From Chloroflexus islandicus (GTDB lineage: Bacteria; Chloroflexota; Chloroflexia; Chloroflexales; Chloroflexaceae), in contig NZ_LWQS01000038.1 in the NCBI RefSeq assembly GCF_001650695.1, positions 186,001-250,000 on the forward strand: a stretch of DNA of 64,000 nt, written 5' to 3'. Below are positions 15,025-22,740 of this stretch, one piece after another. The notes under the pieces are model-generated. The model worked only from the letters and a program-made list of their open reading frames with translations. It searched no databases and was not told the origin of the DNA. Position 1 is the stretch's first letter. Each line of letters begins with the position of its first letter. Both the position numbers and the translations under genes were made by a program.

Positions 15025-17442
15025 ATGAATGTCCGCCGTCTCATCATTATCACGCTGCTCATCTGCATCGGTGTGGCCATCTTCCCGCGCCATCACCAGC
15101 CGCAGGCGACAGCCCAGCCGCTGGCTGCCGGGTTGAGCGCCCAGATCGCCGCCGATGGCCGCGTGCTCATTACTATGCCCGGACGGTTTGCGCTGGTCTT
15201 TGTGCCAGCGGGCATCAGCGAATGGCGCGATCTGCGCCGTGATCCGACTGGCAACCGCAACCTGATTGCTCCAGCCAGCTCGCTGATCACCGTTCAAGCC
15301 GCGACCGGTACGCCGCTATCTGCGCCGCCGGCATTGGTGCGCGCGTCGCCGCTGCGCGCCTTGGTGCGCTATGAGTATGGTAGTTTGGCGATGACGTATG
15401 AGGTGTGGGCCGGCGGACAAATAGCCATCAATGTTACCGGCGGGAAGGCGACGCTCACCGGCCCGCATCTTATTCCTGATGCCAGCGCCGGCGCCGCGTT
15501 GCAACCGGTGAAGCTCACGCCGGCTGCCCAACACTGGCTACTCTACCTCGACGCATGGGCGGTTGACGAATTGCCCAAACTGGCGGCTGAACCGGCATTG
15601 GCTGGCGTGACCACTAGCAGCAACGCCGGACTGGCGGCTACCGGCCCCCTCACGATTACGCCGCCGGATGGCGTCGTGCGCTATCCGCGGTTCCGGGTGA
15701 ACAATTGGACGGGCGGCGATCCCCTTGTGCAGCGCGCCGGGGTGACACTGGCGCCGGGAGTTGATTATCTGGCTGAGTATGACGATGAGAGCGGCGATCT
15801 GATCGTGCAGTATCTCCACCTGCTCCCGCCCGGTTCCGCTGCCAATCGCACCTTTACCATTCGCCCAGCACAAACTGAACCGGTACTGGCGCTGGCGATG
15901 CTCACTTCCAACGGCGCGCCGCGCCCGCTCGATCCGGTGACGGGGATGCTCATCATTGATGCTGACCTGCCGGCAGGAACCACCCCTGCACCCGGCCCGT
16001 TGACAACCAAAGATGTCTTCCAGATTCCTTACATTCAGACCGATCCCGTCTTACGCTTACAGGCAACCGTTACCGACCCGCCTGCTGGTTTCGATGGGAT
16101 TCGCTTTACGGTCAGCGGCCCCAGCTTTACCTACACCAGCGATGACACCGTTGCCGGCGATGGGTTCACGGCAACAGTGACCCTGCCCCGGCGGGCCGAA
16201 TATAGCGTCACGGCCACTATCCTTGTGAACGGCGCGCCGGGAACGCTCAGCCGCACCATCAATCCGGTGGGGTATGGTCGTGTGTTCGTCAGCATCGGCG
16301 ACTCGATCACTGCCGGCAAGTGGGGCTTTTATCGCCTACCGCCGGGATCAAGCCTCACCGGATCAAGCGACGGCTACCCCTTCACCAACCCGCCAGCCCC
16401 TGACAGCGGCTACCCGCGCAGCACCGATGGCCGCAACTATCCGCAATCCGATAATACCCAGACCGATAGCGCCAGCTACCAAAATATCTACTATGCCGGC
16501 TACCAGATCGAGCTTAACAATCGGCTGGCCACATGTCTTAACAGCCCGGTCTTCATTCTCAACGATGGCTTTAGCGGCATCCGCGCAGCGCGCGATCTCT
16601 ACGGCAATACCACCGGTTCAGACCGGATCGGCGTGAACGGCTATATGAATGTGTTAGGCAAAGCGGCTATTTACCGCCAACACATCGCCGATCTCGGCGC
16701 CGAGCAGGTGTTGTTGCAAGTGGGTACGAACGATGCCACCGCCGTGTCAACCACCAATCTCTACAACAACCTCATGCCGGCTAGCGTGTACAAAGAGGAT
16801 CTGCGGGCCGTTGTCACCGCCTTGCGCCAAGACCGGCCCAGCCTCGCGCTCTGGGTTGCGCGCTTGCCATGGCGGAATGACGGCACGGCATCCCAAGCCG
16901 CTACCCGCCGCGCCACCACGCAGACCTTTAATCAGAGCATTGGCGAGCTGGTTGATGAACTTGATGACAGCGCCCCAATCCGGCTTGGCCCCGATTTTTA
17001 TAGCTATTTCGCCACCAATCAGAGCCAAATCATTACGGTGAACCCCAGTAACGGCAGCGCCGACAATATCCATCCCAATGCCGCCGGTTTCAGTGCGATG
17101 GCCGAGTTGTGGGCTAACGTGCTCTGCGCCGATCTGCCCCGCGAGCCTGATCCTTCGCCCACACCGACCAATACCGTCTATATTCCCACGGTGACAAACA
17201 CTGCTTCACCCACCTTGACCGCCAGCCCAACGGCTACCTTAACCGCCAGCCCAACGGCTACCTTAACCGCCAGCCCAACGGCTACCTTAACCGCCAGCCC
17301 AACGGCTACCTTGACTGCCAGCCCAACGGCTACCTTGACTGCCAGCCCAACGGCTACCTTAACCGCCAGCCCGACACCGGGAAGCGCGCCTCCGAGTCAA
17401 AGCACGCCAGTACCGATCTACATTCCGCTGGTTAACCGGTGA
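15025..17442 (+). CDS. Secreted SGNH/GDSL hydrolase with a Thr-Ala-Ser-Pro repeat stalk
   Basis: The N-terminal signal anchor (LIIITLLICIGVAIF, residues 6-20) is followed by about 400 residues of beta-rich, non-catalytic sequence. The SGNH domain follows: block I VSIGDSITAGKWG (Ser near 427), VGTNDA near 567 (oxyanion Asn), and DNIHPNAAGF near 682 (Asp/His). Such domains cleave esters or deacetylate carbohydrates. Residues about 730-785 are a low-complexity stalk of TASPTATL octapeptides, probably a glycosylated wall spacer. It ends PIYIPLVNR, a tail like that of the glycosidase at 7685. It follows pglF by 55 bases, so it could be a glycan-modifying enzyme of this locus. Confidence 0.82.
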   Translation: MNVRRLIIITLLICIGVAIFPRHHQPQATAQPLAAGLSAQIAADGRVLITMPGRFALVFVPAGISEWRDLRRDPTGNRNLIAPASSLITVQAATGTPLSAPPALVRASPLRALVRYEYGSLAMTYEVWAGGQIAINVTGGKATLTGPHLIPDASAGAALQPVKLTPAAQHWLLYLDAWAVDELPKLAAEPALAGVTTSSNAGLAATGPLTITPPDGVVRYPRFRVNNWTGGDPLVQRAGVTLAPGVDYLAEYDDESGDLIVQYLHLLPPGSAANRTFTIRPAQTEPVLALAMLTSNGAPRPLDPVTGMLIIDADLPAGTTPAPGPLTTKDVFQIPYIQTDPVLRLQATVTDPPAGFDGIRFTVSGPSFTYTSDDTVAGDGFTATVTLPRRAEYSVTATILVNGAPGTLSRTINPVGYGRVFVSIGDSITAGKWGFYRLPPGSSLTGSSDGYPFTNPPAPDSGYPRSTDGRNYPQSDNTQTDSASYQNIYYAGYQIELNNRLATCLNSPVFILNDGFSGIRAARDLYGNTTGSDRIGVNGYMNVLGKAAIYRQHIADLGAEQVLLQVGTNDATAVSTTNLYNNLMPASVYKEDLRAVVTALRQDRPSLALWVARLPWRNDGTASQAATRRATTQTFNQSIGELVDELDDSAPIRLGPDFYSYFATNQSQIITVNPSNGSADNIHPNAAGFSAMAELWANVLCADLPREPDPSPTPTNTVYIPTVTNTASPTLTASPTATLTASPTATLTASPTATLTASPTATLTASPTATLTASPTATLTASPTPGSAPPSQSTPVPIYIPLVNR
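17218..17376 (+). repeat. 24-bp coding tandem repeat (TASPTATL)
   Basis: Six full copies of a 24-base unit start at 17218, 17242, 17266, 17290, 17314 and 17338, with a partial seventh. Units differ only at ACCTTAACC versus ACCTTGACT. In frame, it gives the stalk of the SGNH hydrolase and is prone to copy-number change. Confidence 0.95.
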
Positions 17443-17803
17443 TGATGAGGCAAGGACACAGATCATCACGGATAGGACGGTGATTGCCGATCGCTATTTG
17501 ACCACAGCCTGCGCGAGGTATCGATCTATCCCCATCTGCGTCCACCGCTCCCTACCACATTCAAGAGGGGGATAGAACACCTGACCGATCACAATCATTG
17601 ACCGCTGTGTGATACCTTAAAGCTCGGCATTGTGCTCCTCTCTCCCGCGCCAGTGGGAGAGAGGCGGGGGGTGAGGGTGAAACGGCGCATCCCAACGCCA
17701 TCAATGGTGTCTGCGCTCATGTATTCTGCCCATCGCCAAACCCCTGCCACAGATGTGGTCAAATGGGCACGAGGCAACCAATTTCGACCTCATTTCGCCC
17801 TCG
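17443..17803. terminator. Intergenic stretch between converging genes, with hairpin 17637-17664
   Basis: No gene seen in these 361 bases. CCTCTCTCCC and GGGAGAGAGG (17637-17646 and 17655-17664) form a 10-bp stem with an 8-base loop. It lies between the plus-strand SGNH gene and minus-strand YvcK-like gene, so it may stop both. It resembles a common dispersed GC-rich repeat. The start (17455-17490) has weak ACGGAT-type repeat text. Confidence 0.5.
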
Positions 17804-18979
17804 TTACACCCGGCGCAGCAATTCGAGCAGCGCCGCGGCCAGCTTTTGGCCATCGTGGCGCAACACCCGCACGGCCCGGCTCTGCTGGGGATTATCGAGC
17901 GAGGTGGTGTATTGGATCACCGCCGCTGCGAGATCGGTTTCAATCACCATGCTGCCCTCGATGATCACGCCGCGCTGGCCGTGCGTATCGCCGGGTAGCG
18001 CCGCTAGCTCTTCGTAATCTCCCGGATCGAGGTAGACCGGCGTCTGATTCGCAGCGGCATAGATGCGCGTCGTTTCAGGATCGATCCGCTGGGCATTGAC
18101 CAGCACGTAATCCGGAGTAATGCCAGCGTATTCTTTGATGGCGCGAATATGGTCGGCAACCCGAAAGCCGGTCGTGCGGCCCGGCTCGGTCATCAGATTG
18201 CAGACGAAAATCTTTTTCGCAGGGCTGGCTCGCACTGCCTCAGCAAATTCAGCTAACAGAAAGTTGGGCAGAATGCTCTCGAACAGGCTGCCCGGCCCCA
18301 ACACGATCGCATCCGCCTCGTGCAACGATTCGATCGCCACTCGCGTCAGCGGCGGCGGATCGGCTTGGGTCAGACGCAGGTGTTGCACTCGCCGCTCGGC
18401 CAATTCGGGATGCAAATAGATATGCCGCACATCGATTAGCGTACCGTCATCAAGTTCGGCGATGACTTCGAGCGGCACCGGGGTTGGCACCACGTAATAG
18501 ACATTTGGTTGATTGAGCAACCCCGATGCCCGGTAATAATATTCGACCGGATCGGTGACCGGCACGATGCAGGTCATGCGATCAACCTGTTCGCTCAAGC
18601 TCGATAACACCAGCATGCCGGCGCCACCCGAAACCACCGCAATCCGGCGCGGTCGTTTGGCGCGGTCGTAGCCTAACACCAGTTCGCCATCGGCGGGTAA
18701 TTGGCTCGGACGGGGGATCACGACAACTCCGCTCAACTGCCAGATGCCGCCGGCCAGCACAAACAGGCCCACGCCAAGCAACAATATGCCGCGCAATGGG
18801 CGCGGCAGAAATTGCAGGGTGAGCCACCACACCACTTCGGGCAGCCCTTCAACGGTACGATAGGCGTGAATGAAGAGATACGCCACCCCAAGCGACAGCA
18901 ACACGATCCCGGCAAAGGTGAGCGAGAGCGAGGGGAGCAACTGGCGCAGTGCGCTCAGACGATTGATGATCTGTTTCAT
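17804..18979 (-). CDS. yvcK: Membrane-anchored, divergent YvcK/CofD-family protein
   Basis: YvcK proteins bind UDP-sugars and tune carbon flow into the cell envelope. The C-terminal half is typical: ADAIVLGPGSLFESILPNFL and VCNLMTEPGRTTGF. The N-terminal half is not: canonical GGGTGLS reads SGGAGMLVLSS, and VADDGGSSGRLR reads PVTDPVEYYYRAS, so the usual ligand loop is lost. Two membrane helices precede it (about 15-38 and 58-88), tethering the domain to the inner face of the membrane. It ends the operon with a phosphomannomutase and a degenerate phosphohexomutase. Family assignment is sound; whether it still binds UDP-GlcNAc is open. Confidence 0.8.
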   Translation of the reverse strand: MKQIINRLSALRQLLPSLSLTFAGIVLLSLGVAYLFIHAYRTVEGLPEVVWWLTLQFLPRPLRGILLLGVGLFVLAGGIWQLSGVVVIPRPSQLPADGELVLGYDRAKRPRRIAVVSGGAGMLVLSSLSEQVDRMTCIVPVTDPVEYYYRASGLLNQPNVYYVVPTPVPLEVIAELDDGTLIDVRHIYLHPELAERRVQHLRLTQADPPPLTRVAIESLHEADAIVLGPGSLFESILPNFLLAEFAEAVRASPAKKIFVCNLMTEPGRTTGFRVADHIRAIKEYAGITPDYVLVNAQRIDPETTRIYAAANQTPVYLDPGDYEELAALPGDTHGQRGVIIEGSMVIETDLAAAVIQYTTSLDNPQQSRAVRVLRHDGQKLAAALLELLRRV

Positions 18980-19066
18980 GCTGTCTTTGCTTGCTTGTCG
19001 TCAGCATTGTGCATAGAGATTGGCCGGCGCGGCAGGCTGTTCCAGCCGCCCAACATCCCACGCACC

Positions 19067-20179
19067 CTAGGCGCTAAACTGCGCGCGCAGCGCCGCGCAG
19101 AGCGCGCGCAGGCCACCATTACTACGCGACACTGCTTCACATAACAAAAGGCCAGCTAGCAACCCATCTGGACAGCCGCTCCAGCGACTGAGCGCCACTT
19201 CACCGGTAGCCGTCATCGCCACCAGCGGTTGGCGTTCGAGATGCAAGCCATCACTCACCACTTCCAGTTTCAGACCGGTCGCATCTTCCCATGCCGCGAG
19301 GTGTTTCGGCTGGAGGCGCAACGGGTTCTGCGGCGCCGGCGGTGGCGCGAGCACCACGCCGCGCTGGCGATGGTGGGCCGCCAGATGGCCGGCCAGCAAC
19401 AGGCTCACCTCAAACGGATCGAGCACCTCACCGGCGGGATCAACCACGGCGAGGGAGGTGCCATCGCCAGATAGGGCCAACCCAAGGTGCGAATCGCTCT
19501 CGCGCACCAATTTGCGCAACCGGGTGAGGGTCGCTTCAAACGGCTGCGGCGCGCCACGGGCAAAGAGCGGATCAGGATCGCGGTTAATCTCAATTGCCCG
19601 GGTCTGGCCGCCTTCACCGAGCAACGCTGTCACCATGCCGGCGGTGGTGCCGGCCATCGCATCGATGAAGAAGGTCATCGGCAAACGACGGATCGCATCG
19701 AGATCGATCATGTTGCGTAGCGCATCGAGGTAGGGTGCGCGCAGATCAACTGTCGTTTGCGGCGGCGTGAGGGGTGGAAACGCTACCGGCGGCAGCGGAT
19801 CGGAGGTAGGATGAATTCTCAGACCGCTCTTCTCATCGGCAATCAAGATCAAGCCACCCATATAGTAAGGCCGGTTGCGCGCCGACACATAGAGCGCGCA
19901 ATCGGCCTGCTTACGGTCAAGCGCATGGTGAATCGCCGGCAACGGCGCCGGCGCATCGGCCAGCACAACCGTCACCCCTTGCGCCGCCAGATCGTGGGCC
20001 AAGGTTTGGGCCAAGAGGTTGGCGAGAAAGCGGGTATCGAAGGCAATCAGACAGCGCGCGCGCTGGCCGGCCAGCGCTGCGCCAACGGTCGCCGCCCGGC
20101 GGCGTAATTGATCGAGAGTCAGCTCAGCAGTGTAAGCAGCCTCCCACGCCTGTAGCAAGGGGCGTCGATACACGCTCAT
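19067..20179 (-). CDS. Degenerate phosphohexomutase-like protein, probably inactive
   Basis: The 370 residues follow the alpha-D-phosphohexomutase fold by position but have lost its key residues. Where the active phosphoserine loop VSASHNPPEFNGLK should be, it reads VSARNRPYYMGGLI (99-112), replacing Ser by Arg and His by Asn. The metal loop DGDGDR reads SGDGTS (237-242), losing two of three Asp ligands and the Arg. The C-terminal phosphate-binding RASNTEP is absent. It overlaps the true mutase upstream by 4 bases (ATGA). Most likely a structural or regulatory paralogue, perhaps binding a sugar phosphate. It could instead be an unrelated family that only resembles the fold. Confidence 0.65.
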   Translation of the reverse strand: MSVYRRPLLQAWEAAYTAELTLDQLRRRAATVGAALAGQRARCLIAFDTRFLANLLAQTLAHDLAAQGVTVVLADAPAPLPAIHHALDRKQADCALYVSARNRPYYMGGLILIADEKSGLRIHPTSDPLPPVAFPPLTPPQTTVDLRAPYLDALRNMIDLDAIRRLPMTFFIDAMAGTTAGMVTALLGEGGQTRAIEINRDPDPLFARGAPQPFEATLTRLRKLVRESDSHLGLALSGDGTSLAVVDPAGEVLDPFEVSLLLAGHLAAHHRQRGVVLAPPPAPQNPLRLQPKHLAAWEDATGLKLEVVSDGLHLERQPLVAMTATGEVALSRWSGCPDGLLAGLLLCEAVSRSNGGLRALCAALRAQFSA

Positions 20180-21555
20180 GCCTGTGTGCGAAACTCCTCA
20201 ACGACACTCAGCATCTCATCACGGATCGCGCAGGCACGCTCCCACGTCTGCGCCTCGAAGCGCGTCGTAATGGCCGGTTCGGTATTGGAAGCCCGCACCA
20301 ACCCCCAGCCATCGCCAAAATCAACTCGCACGCCGTCAATGTCAATCAACGGGTACTTGCCAGCAAACCGCTCGCGTAGGAAGTCGATCACGGCAAACTT
20401 GCGCTCTTCGGGGAAGGGGATACGCCCTTCATCAATCGACGGCAACAACGGGTAAGGGGCGAGCGCTTCGCGCAGGGTTTGCCCCAACTCGCCGAGGGCG
20501 TGCAGCAGCATCGCCCCCGCAAAGGCGCCGTCATCAAAATACCGTCCGGGGAAGGGAAAGATGGTATGGCCGCTCAGCTCGCCGCCCAACACCGCATCCA
20601 CTTCACGCATCTTGGCCGACAAGCTGGTATAGCCGGTCTTCCACATCACCGGCTCGCCACCCAACTCGCGGATCGCCTGCGGCAAGACGGCGCTGCATTT
20701 CACGTCAAAGACCACCGGGCCTTTGCGCTTAGCCAGCATGGCCTTGGCCAGCGCGATCAGGTAGCGATCGGCGAACACCACCTCACCGGCCTCATCCACC
20801 ACCCCCAGCCGGTCGCCATCGCCATCAAGGCCAATGCCGAGATCAGCGCGATGCTCGCGCACCGCCGCTTGCAAATCACGCAAGTTCTCAACCTTCAACG
20901 GATCGGGATGGTGGTTGGGGAAGGTGCCATCCGGCTCGATAAAGAGCGGGATCACTTCGATGCCAAGCGCCTCGTACATCGCCATCGCCAGCGGGCCGGC
21001 CACGCCATTGCCGCCATCGAGCACTACGCGGGGCCGCCGGTGGCCGAAATCGATCCAGCGCCGGGCCGACTCGATATAGGCCGGGCCAATGTCAACCTGC
21101 TCGTAGTGGCCAGTGCCTTGCGCAAAATGACCGCTGGCGGCAATTGTTCCCACCGCTTGAATCGCCTCCGAAGGCAGCGGCTCGGAACCGAAGCGCGGCT
21201 CGGCGCGGCGCAGCTTCAGACCGTTGAATTCCGGCGGGTTATGGCTGGCCGACACAATCGCGCCGGCATCAGCGCCCAACGCCTCAACCGCAAAATACAT
21301 CACCGGCGTCGCCACCATGCCAATATCGAGCACGTCCATCCCGGTGGCGCGCAACCCTTCCATCAACGCCGCCTGAAAGCGGGGCGAACTCAGCCGTGCA
21401 TCGCGGGCCACCACAATCCGCCGGCGACCTTCGTTGCGAAACAGGGTGCCCGCCGCCCGCCCCAGCACCTCATAAATCCCTTCGTCGAGATCAACCTCGA
21501 CGATGCCGCGAATGTCATACGCGCGAAAAATCGTGTGATTGAGCGATACGCCCAT
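20176..21555 (-). CDS. Phosphomannomutase/phosphoglucomutase
   Basis: Interconverts hexose 6- and 1-phosphates, feeding nucleotide-sugar synthesis. All four domains are present: AYDIRG near the N-terminus, phosphoserine loop VSASHNPPEFNG (Ser104), metal loop LDGDGDRLG (Asp244, 246, 248), sugar loop GGELSGH, and phosphate loop RASNTEP near the C-terminus. The start at 21555 (MGVSLNHTIFRAYDIRG) has GAGG upstream; 16 further residues are open but not conserved in style. It heads the operon with the degenerate paralogue and the YvcK-like gene. Confidence 0.9.
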   Translation of the reverse strand: MGVSLNHTIFRAYDIRGIVEVDLDEGIYEVLGRAAGTLFRNEGRRRIVVARDARLSSPRFQAALMEGLRATGMDVLDIGMVATPVMYFAVEALGADAGAIVSASHNPPEFNGLKLRRAEPRFGSEPLPSEAIQAVGTIAASGHFAQGTGHYEQVDIGPAYIESARRWIDFGHRRPRVVLDGGNGVAGPLAMAMYEALGIEVIPLFIEPDGTFPNHHPDPLKVENLRDLQAAVREHRADLGIGLDGDGDRLGVVDEAGEVVFADRYLIALAKAMLAKRKGPVVFDVKCSAVLPQAIRELGGEPVMWKTGYTSLSAKMREVDAVLGGELSGHTIFPFPGRYFDDGAFAGAMLLHALGELGQTLREALAPYPLLPSIDEGRIPFPEERKFAVIDFLRERFAGKYPLIDIDGVRVDFGDGWGLVRASNTEPAITTRFEAQTWERACAIRDEMLSVVEEFRTQA

Positions 21556-21806
21556 GCCTGCCTCAAATCGGTGGGTGACGTTCCCTGCGAACGTCGCAGT
21601 CAATTATTGGGTTAGTTCGATCCTAGCCGAAAGCACCCTATCCGTCAAGAATGCATAGCGCGGCTAGCAGCGTTGTCAGAGCAAGGACGGGCAGTTGAAG
21701 CACTCGCTTGCCTGCGATCAGATCTGGTTGGCGACGGCCCCTGTGCTATACTGTGATGCAGAACGAATCCCTTGCGCTGATACCAGCACCACCTCCGCCG
21801 CTCACT

Positions 21807-22232
21807 ATGACCGCACCGCTCCATCCTACACTTGACCATCTGGCTGGCATATTCGCCCGCTTCCCCGCCATCCAAGCCGTCTACCTCTTTGGGTCAGCGG
21901 CTACGGGGAGCACGCATGCCGAAAGCGATCTCGATCTAGCGCTCGTGCTCCGGCGAGATGAACCCACCTTTTCCAAGCTCGATCTCCTCGCCGCGTTAGC
22001 CCAAGCTGGTTTTTGCAACGTTGACGTGGTCGTACTCAATACCGCCGGCATTGTGCTCAGACACGAGGTGATCCGGCACAACAAACTCATCTATCAGACA
22101 TCCGACTTTGATCACGGCTCCTTCTTTTCGCTCGTCACCCGCCAATTTCTTGATTTCCGCCCCTACCTTGACGTGCAACGCCAAGCGTATAAAGCGAGGA
22201 TGCAGCATGATCAGACCCGAAGTACTGCATAA
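21807..22232 (+). CDS. mntA: MntA-type nucleotidyltransferase antitoxin
   Basis: Minimal nucleotidyltransferase. The signature GSAATGSTHAESDLD (Gly29-Ser30, Asp41, Asp43) is intact. In known MntA/HepT pairs this enzyme adds AMP units to a Tyr of the HEPN toxin and silences it. The start at 21807 (MTAPLHPTLD) fits domain length; a -10-like TATACT lies at 21747. It overlaps hepT by 26 bases, the usual tight arrangement. The C-terminus (FFSLVTRQFLDFRPYLDVQR) is typical of MNT antitoxins. Confidence 0.87.
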   Translation: MTAPLHPTLDHLAGIFARFPAIQAVYLFGSAATGSTHAESDLDLALVLRRDEPTFSKLDLLAALAQAGFCNVDVVVLNTAGIVLRHEVIRHNKLIYQTSDFDHGSFFSLVTRQFLDFRPYLDVQRQAYKARMQHDQTRSTA

Positions 22233-22620
22233 ACGACTTGAGAAGCTCGATGAATATTTGAGCATTCTGTACAGCATGCAACGGTATTCACGCGACGAAT
22301 TTGTGGCTAATCCTGAGCGTTACGGCAGTGCTGAACGTTTCCTGCACCTCGCGATTGAAACGCTGACTGATATGGGGAATCACGTGATCGCGGGTCTCCA
22401 GTTAGGCACGGTCGATTGGCCCAGCGACGTACCGCGCCGGTTGCGCGAAGCCGGCTATATCGATGAAGCGGCTGAGCAATTATGGATCAAAATGATCGGC
22501 TTTCGCAACATCCTTGTGCATGAATACCTCGGCATCGACCGTGATATTGTGTACCGCGTCTTACACGATCACCTCGACGACATCGCGCGCCTCAAGCAGG
22601 TATTTGGACAATTTTTGTGA
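22207..22620 (+). CDS. hepT: HepT-type HEPN ribonuclease toxin
   Basis: HEPN-domain RNase, all-helical, 137 residues. The active motif RX4HXY is intact as RNILVHEY (Arg100, His105, Tyr107); the Tyr is the residue AMPylated by MntA in characterised pairs. A DUF86-like first half (LEKLDEYLSILYSMQ, IETLTDMGNHVI) supports this. Cleavage of tRNA or mRNA would arrest growth when the antitoxin is limiting. Confidence 0.88.
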   Translation: MIRPEVLHKRLEKLDEYLSILYSMQRYSRDEFVANPERYGSAERFLHLAIETLTDMGNHVIAGLQLGTVDWPSDVPRRLREAGYIDEAAEQLWIKMIGFRNILVHEYLGIDRDIVYRVLHDHLDDIARLKQVFGQFL

Positions 22621-22672
22621 CATTGCCGCACCCGATCCACACCGTCATACATCACTGTACTTCCACCGGCGC

Positions 22673-22701
22673 TTGTCGCGCGGCCCGTCCTATGGTATGC
22701 T
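22673..22701 (+). promoter_or_regulatory. Candidate promoter of the P450 gene
   Basis: TTGTCG (22673-22678) and TATGCT (22696-22701) are 17 bases apart, about 40 bases before the P450 start. The gap after hepT holds nothing else. Confidence 0.45.
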
Positions 22702-22740
22702 ATCGGTGATCGTGGCCGAACTTCCAAATCTCGAAAGCCT

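Noticed and set aside
20479-21615. 378-residue open frame opposite the phosphomannomutase
   Set aside because: It is the complement of a strongly conserved gene; the product is His/Arg/Gly-rich without any motif.
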